The translations under genes were made by a program, and so were the position numbers. The notes beneath the pieces were generated by a model. That model was not told where the DNA came from. It ran no database searches and was given only the letters and a program-made list of their open reading frames with translations. A stretch of DNA of 64,000 nt from Branchiostoma floridae (Eukaryota; Chordata; Leptocardii; Amphioxiformes; Branchiostomatidae): NCBI RefSeq assembly GCF_000003815.2, contig NC_049979.1, positions 14,006,364 to 14,070,363 of the forward strand, in the 5' to 3' direction. Of this stretch, positions 58,101-61,100 are shown piece by piece; position 1 is the stretch's first letter, and each line of letters begins with the position of its first letter.

Positions 58101-61100
58101 AAAGGCAGTGACCGTAAAGATATGTGCAACACAAAAACTAGCATCCATGTTGGCCTTGTCTCTCTAGGAATGCCAGATCTCCATTTAGAAAGTGTTTCTG
58201 GCCTGGCTCCAGACATTGTATATGTTTTTTGCTGGTGTATGATCAACTGGGAACTTTGTGATATTATGGTCCTTTACGTGAAACCAGAACAACATTTTAT
58301 GTCCAAACCCTCTACTAGTAGCAACTTTCAACCCCAAAACAGACAAACCCCAACAAACTGACAAACTGTCATCTGCTTTAAACTGTTGCAGGCCAATTAC
58401 AATGCTGCCCTAGGCCTTTTATTTGCATTACTACAGTCGAAAGGTGTCAGAGCTGGAATAAACGTCAAGTAATTTTCTCTATCAAATTTGAATTTGTAAA
58501 GGCTGTTATAGTACACACCCCTGAAATGTCCCAAATTAGGCAAATCTGATGCCCTGAATGGTTATACCCACCAAGTCAGCATGCCATGAAGTTCAAGCCA
58601 CTCATACATGTACCAATGACAGAGATGTTTCACTAAAAGAGGGCCCCCAAGGGGGGGTACCGACAACGCTCTACGCTAAATTCGGGAGGGCCGGCTACGT
58701 AATACGCTAAATTATGGACACTTTATTACGCTCTACGCTAAATTACGAAATTTCATAATGCATTATGCAAATTTTTATTTTCTTTTGTCTGAACTCCGCC
58801 GACGGTGAGATCTAAACAAAACTGATAATTCCTTCAATAAGATTAAAACTTAACTTCTAAAGACGTCTTGCTGGCCAAAGGCGGCGACAGCAAATTTCTC
58901 ATGTGACGTAATTTTCAGCTAGCCTGGAATCCAGCCGTGTTGTGCTTTGGTCGCTCTGCTTCCTGTGCGAACACGTCTGGCATTCGTTACGATTGGAACG
59001 ATTGGCCCTTACGTCACTAATGAGGAGACTCATGAATATTCATATTTGTTTCTCTTTGCTGATTGGATGACCCCTGAGAGAAGAACACCAATCGCGAGGC
59101 GCTATTTCTAGCGTGATCTGTTGTTGTGATACTGAAAAGTTCGCGGGAAAGATAGAAGTAGTGTTCCGTTCGATTACAAACTGTAAAGTTGGAGCTAACA
59201 GCCAATCAGAAATCTCGCAGATAAAATCTGCGAATATTTAAATGCCGATCGTTCGAATGCTAACGAATGCCAGTCGTATTGGCAGGAAGCGTACCTCAGG
59301 GGAGCGACCAAAGCACAATACGGCTGGATTCCAGGCTAATTTTCAGCACTTGTAGCACCGAAAGCGGAGGCGCGACAATCCTAGGCCGTCCGGGGGCATG
59401 CTCCCCCGGGAATATTGTGAAATCCTGACCCTCTGAAACGCCATTTTATGCATTTTGAAGGGCAAATTTTGCTCACAGACTAAGCTAAGTTAAATAGCAT
59501 CCAATTAGAAATTCACATGGTTTTAGCTTTAAGCTGGGCAACGCCCCCAAACATCATTTTCAGATTTCGAGTGCCGAAAGCACGAACAGTCAAACTGTCG
59601 CAAGGTAGGTACGGGAAAATTTGGAAATTTTTACCCTATGAAACACCATTTCCTGCATTTTGAGGGGCAAATTTTGCTGGCAGGCATATGCTCAATGTAA
59701 TGACATTTCTGTCAGAGAAACGTCTTTGAGGGTGACGAGCGCCGGAGAGTCGTGAGCGCCGGAGGCCCAAGCCGTCGCAAGCCTTGGCAAGGGCCGCCCG
59801 GCGCCCGGAGAAAAATTGAAATCTCGACCCTCTGAAATGCCATTTCCTGCATTTAAGGGGCACATTTTGCTTGTTAACTAAGCTAAGGCCATGTTGATTT
59901 GATTATATGGATGACATCCTCTGGGAACTCCAAAACTGATGCGAGCGAGCGAATAAAAAAAAAGTTGCCTTCAGTATGAAATCAAAGTGGTCAGGAAGGT
60001 TTAACATAGGACTAAGCACACATAGTATGGTATACCAACAGTTAGGTGTAGGGACCAGTACATCATACGGGTGCAATTAACATTTTTTTTTTCTTCTTCA
60101 AATTCAAGTTCTTGGACCAATCCGAAAAAAAACAGACCATAAAAAAAAATTGGAGGAACAGGTTTCGCCAATTACAAAATGGACACACTATGTTGGCAGG
60201 CATTTGGGGTCTTACTGGGGGCCAAGAAGACAACAAGAGCGAAGTCAAGTAGAGTTTATAGTCAATTGTACCAAGTTTCTACAGTCAAAGGTACAGAGAC
60301 AGTTAGCCTTTATTTCATGGAGATGGGATTTTAAGATGCCAGTGGGAGTCCAATAATCCACCAAACAGATTCCTTTGTAGCAAAATTGACCAATTACTAT
60401 TGTTTTGAGTATTGCCAGTTCTTAAGTTTCCAGGTTCAGGTCCGGACCTGGAAGTGATCCTCTGGATCTGAATTTTCTGTACTGGTACCTCCCCCTACCA
60501 ACAATAGATTTTTTTCTTTCTGTCCTTTCACATCTTATTCTTTGACTTTAGATTTATTTTGGCATTCTATGGCGCTTTTTTTCAATCTACGGAATATCTG
60601 TGCTCATTTTACAGCTGCTTTGCACAATTTATTGTGTGGTCGAAAACTTTTTTTTTTTTTGGAAACGGCCGAAAATTGGTGCGAGCGCGGATGTCATCCA
60701 TATAATCAAATCAACATGGCCTAAGGTCGGTAAAAAGATTTCTACTAGTTGGGGGGACGACGCTCCCGCAACATATTTTCACCATGTCCAGTGCCGAAGT
60801 GTTGAGCCATAGCAAGGAATGTCCGGCGAAATTTTGAAATCTGGACCCTTTGAAACGCAATTTCCAGCGTTTTCGCGGGTGAAATTTGCCGGTAGACTAG
60901 TTAAGTTTAATGAAACTTTGAGTACATTTGACGAAAAATTAATATGAATTACGTTTTACGGTAAAATCCGGTTAGCTTCTACGTAATACGTTAAATTAAA
61001 GGGGCCAATATCGCTCGACGCAAAATGCATCGATTACGCTCTACGTTGAATTCGAACGGTCCCGCTACGGAGTACGTAGAATTAAAACCGCCGATTACGC

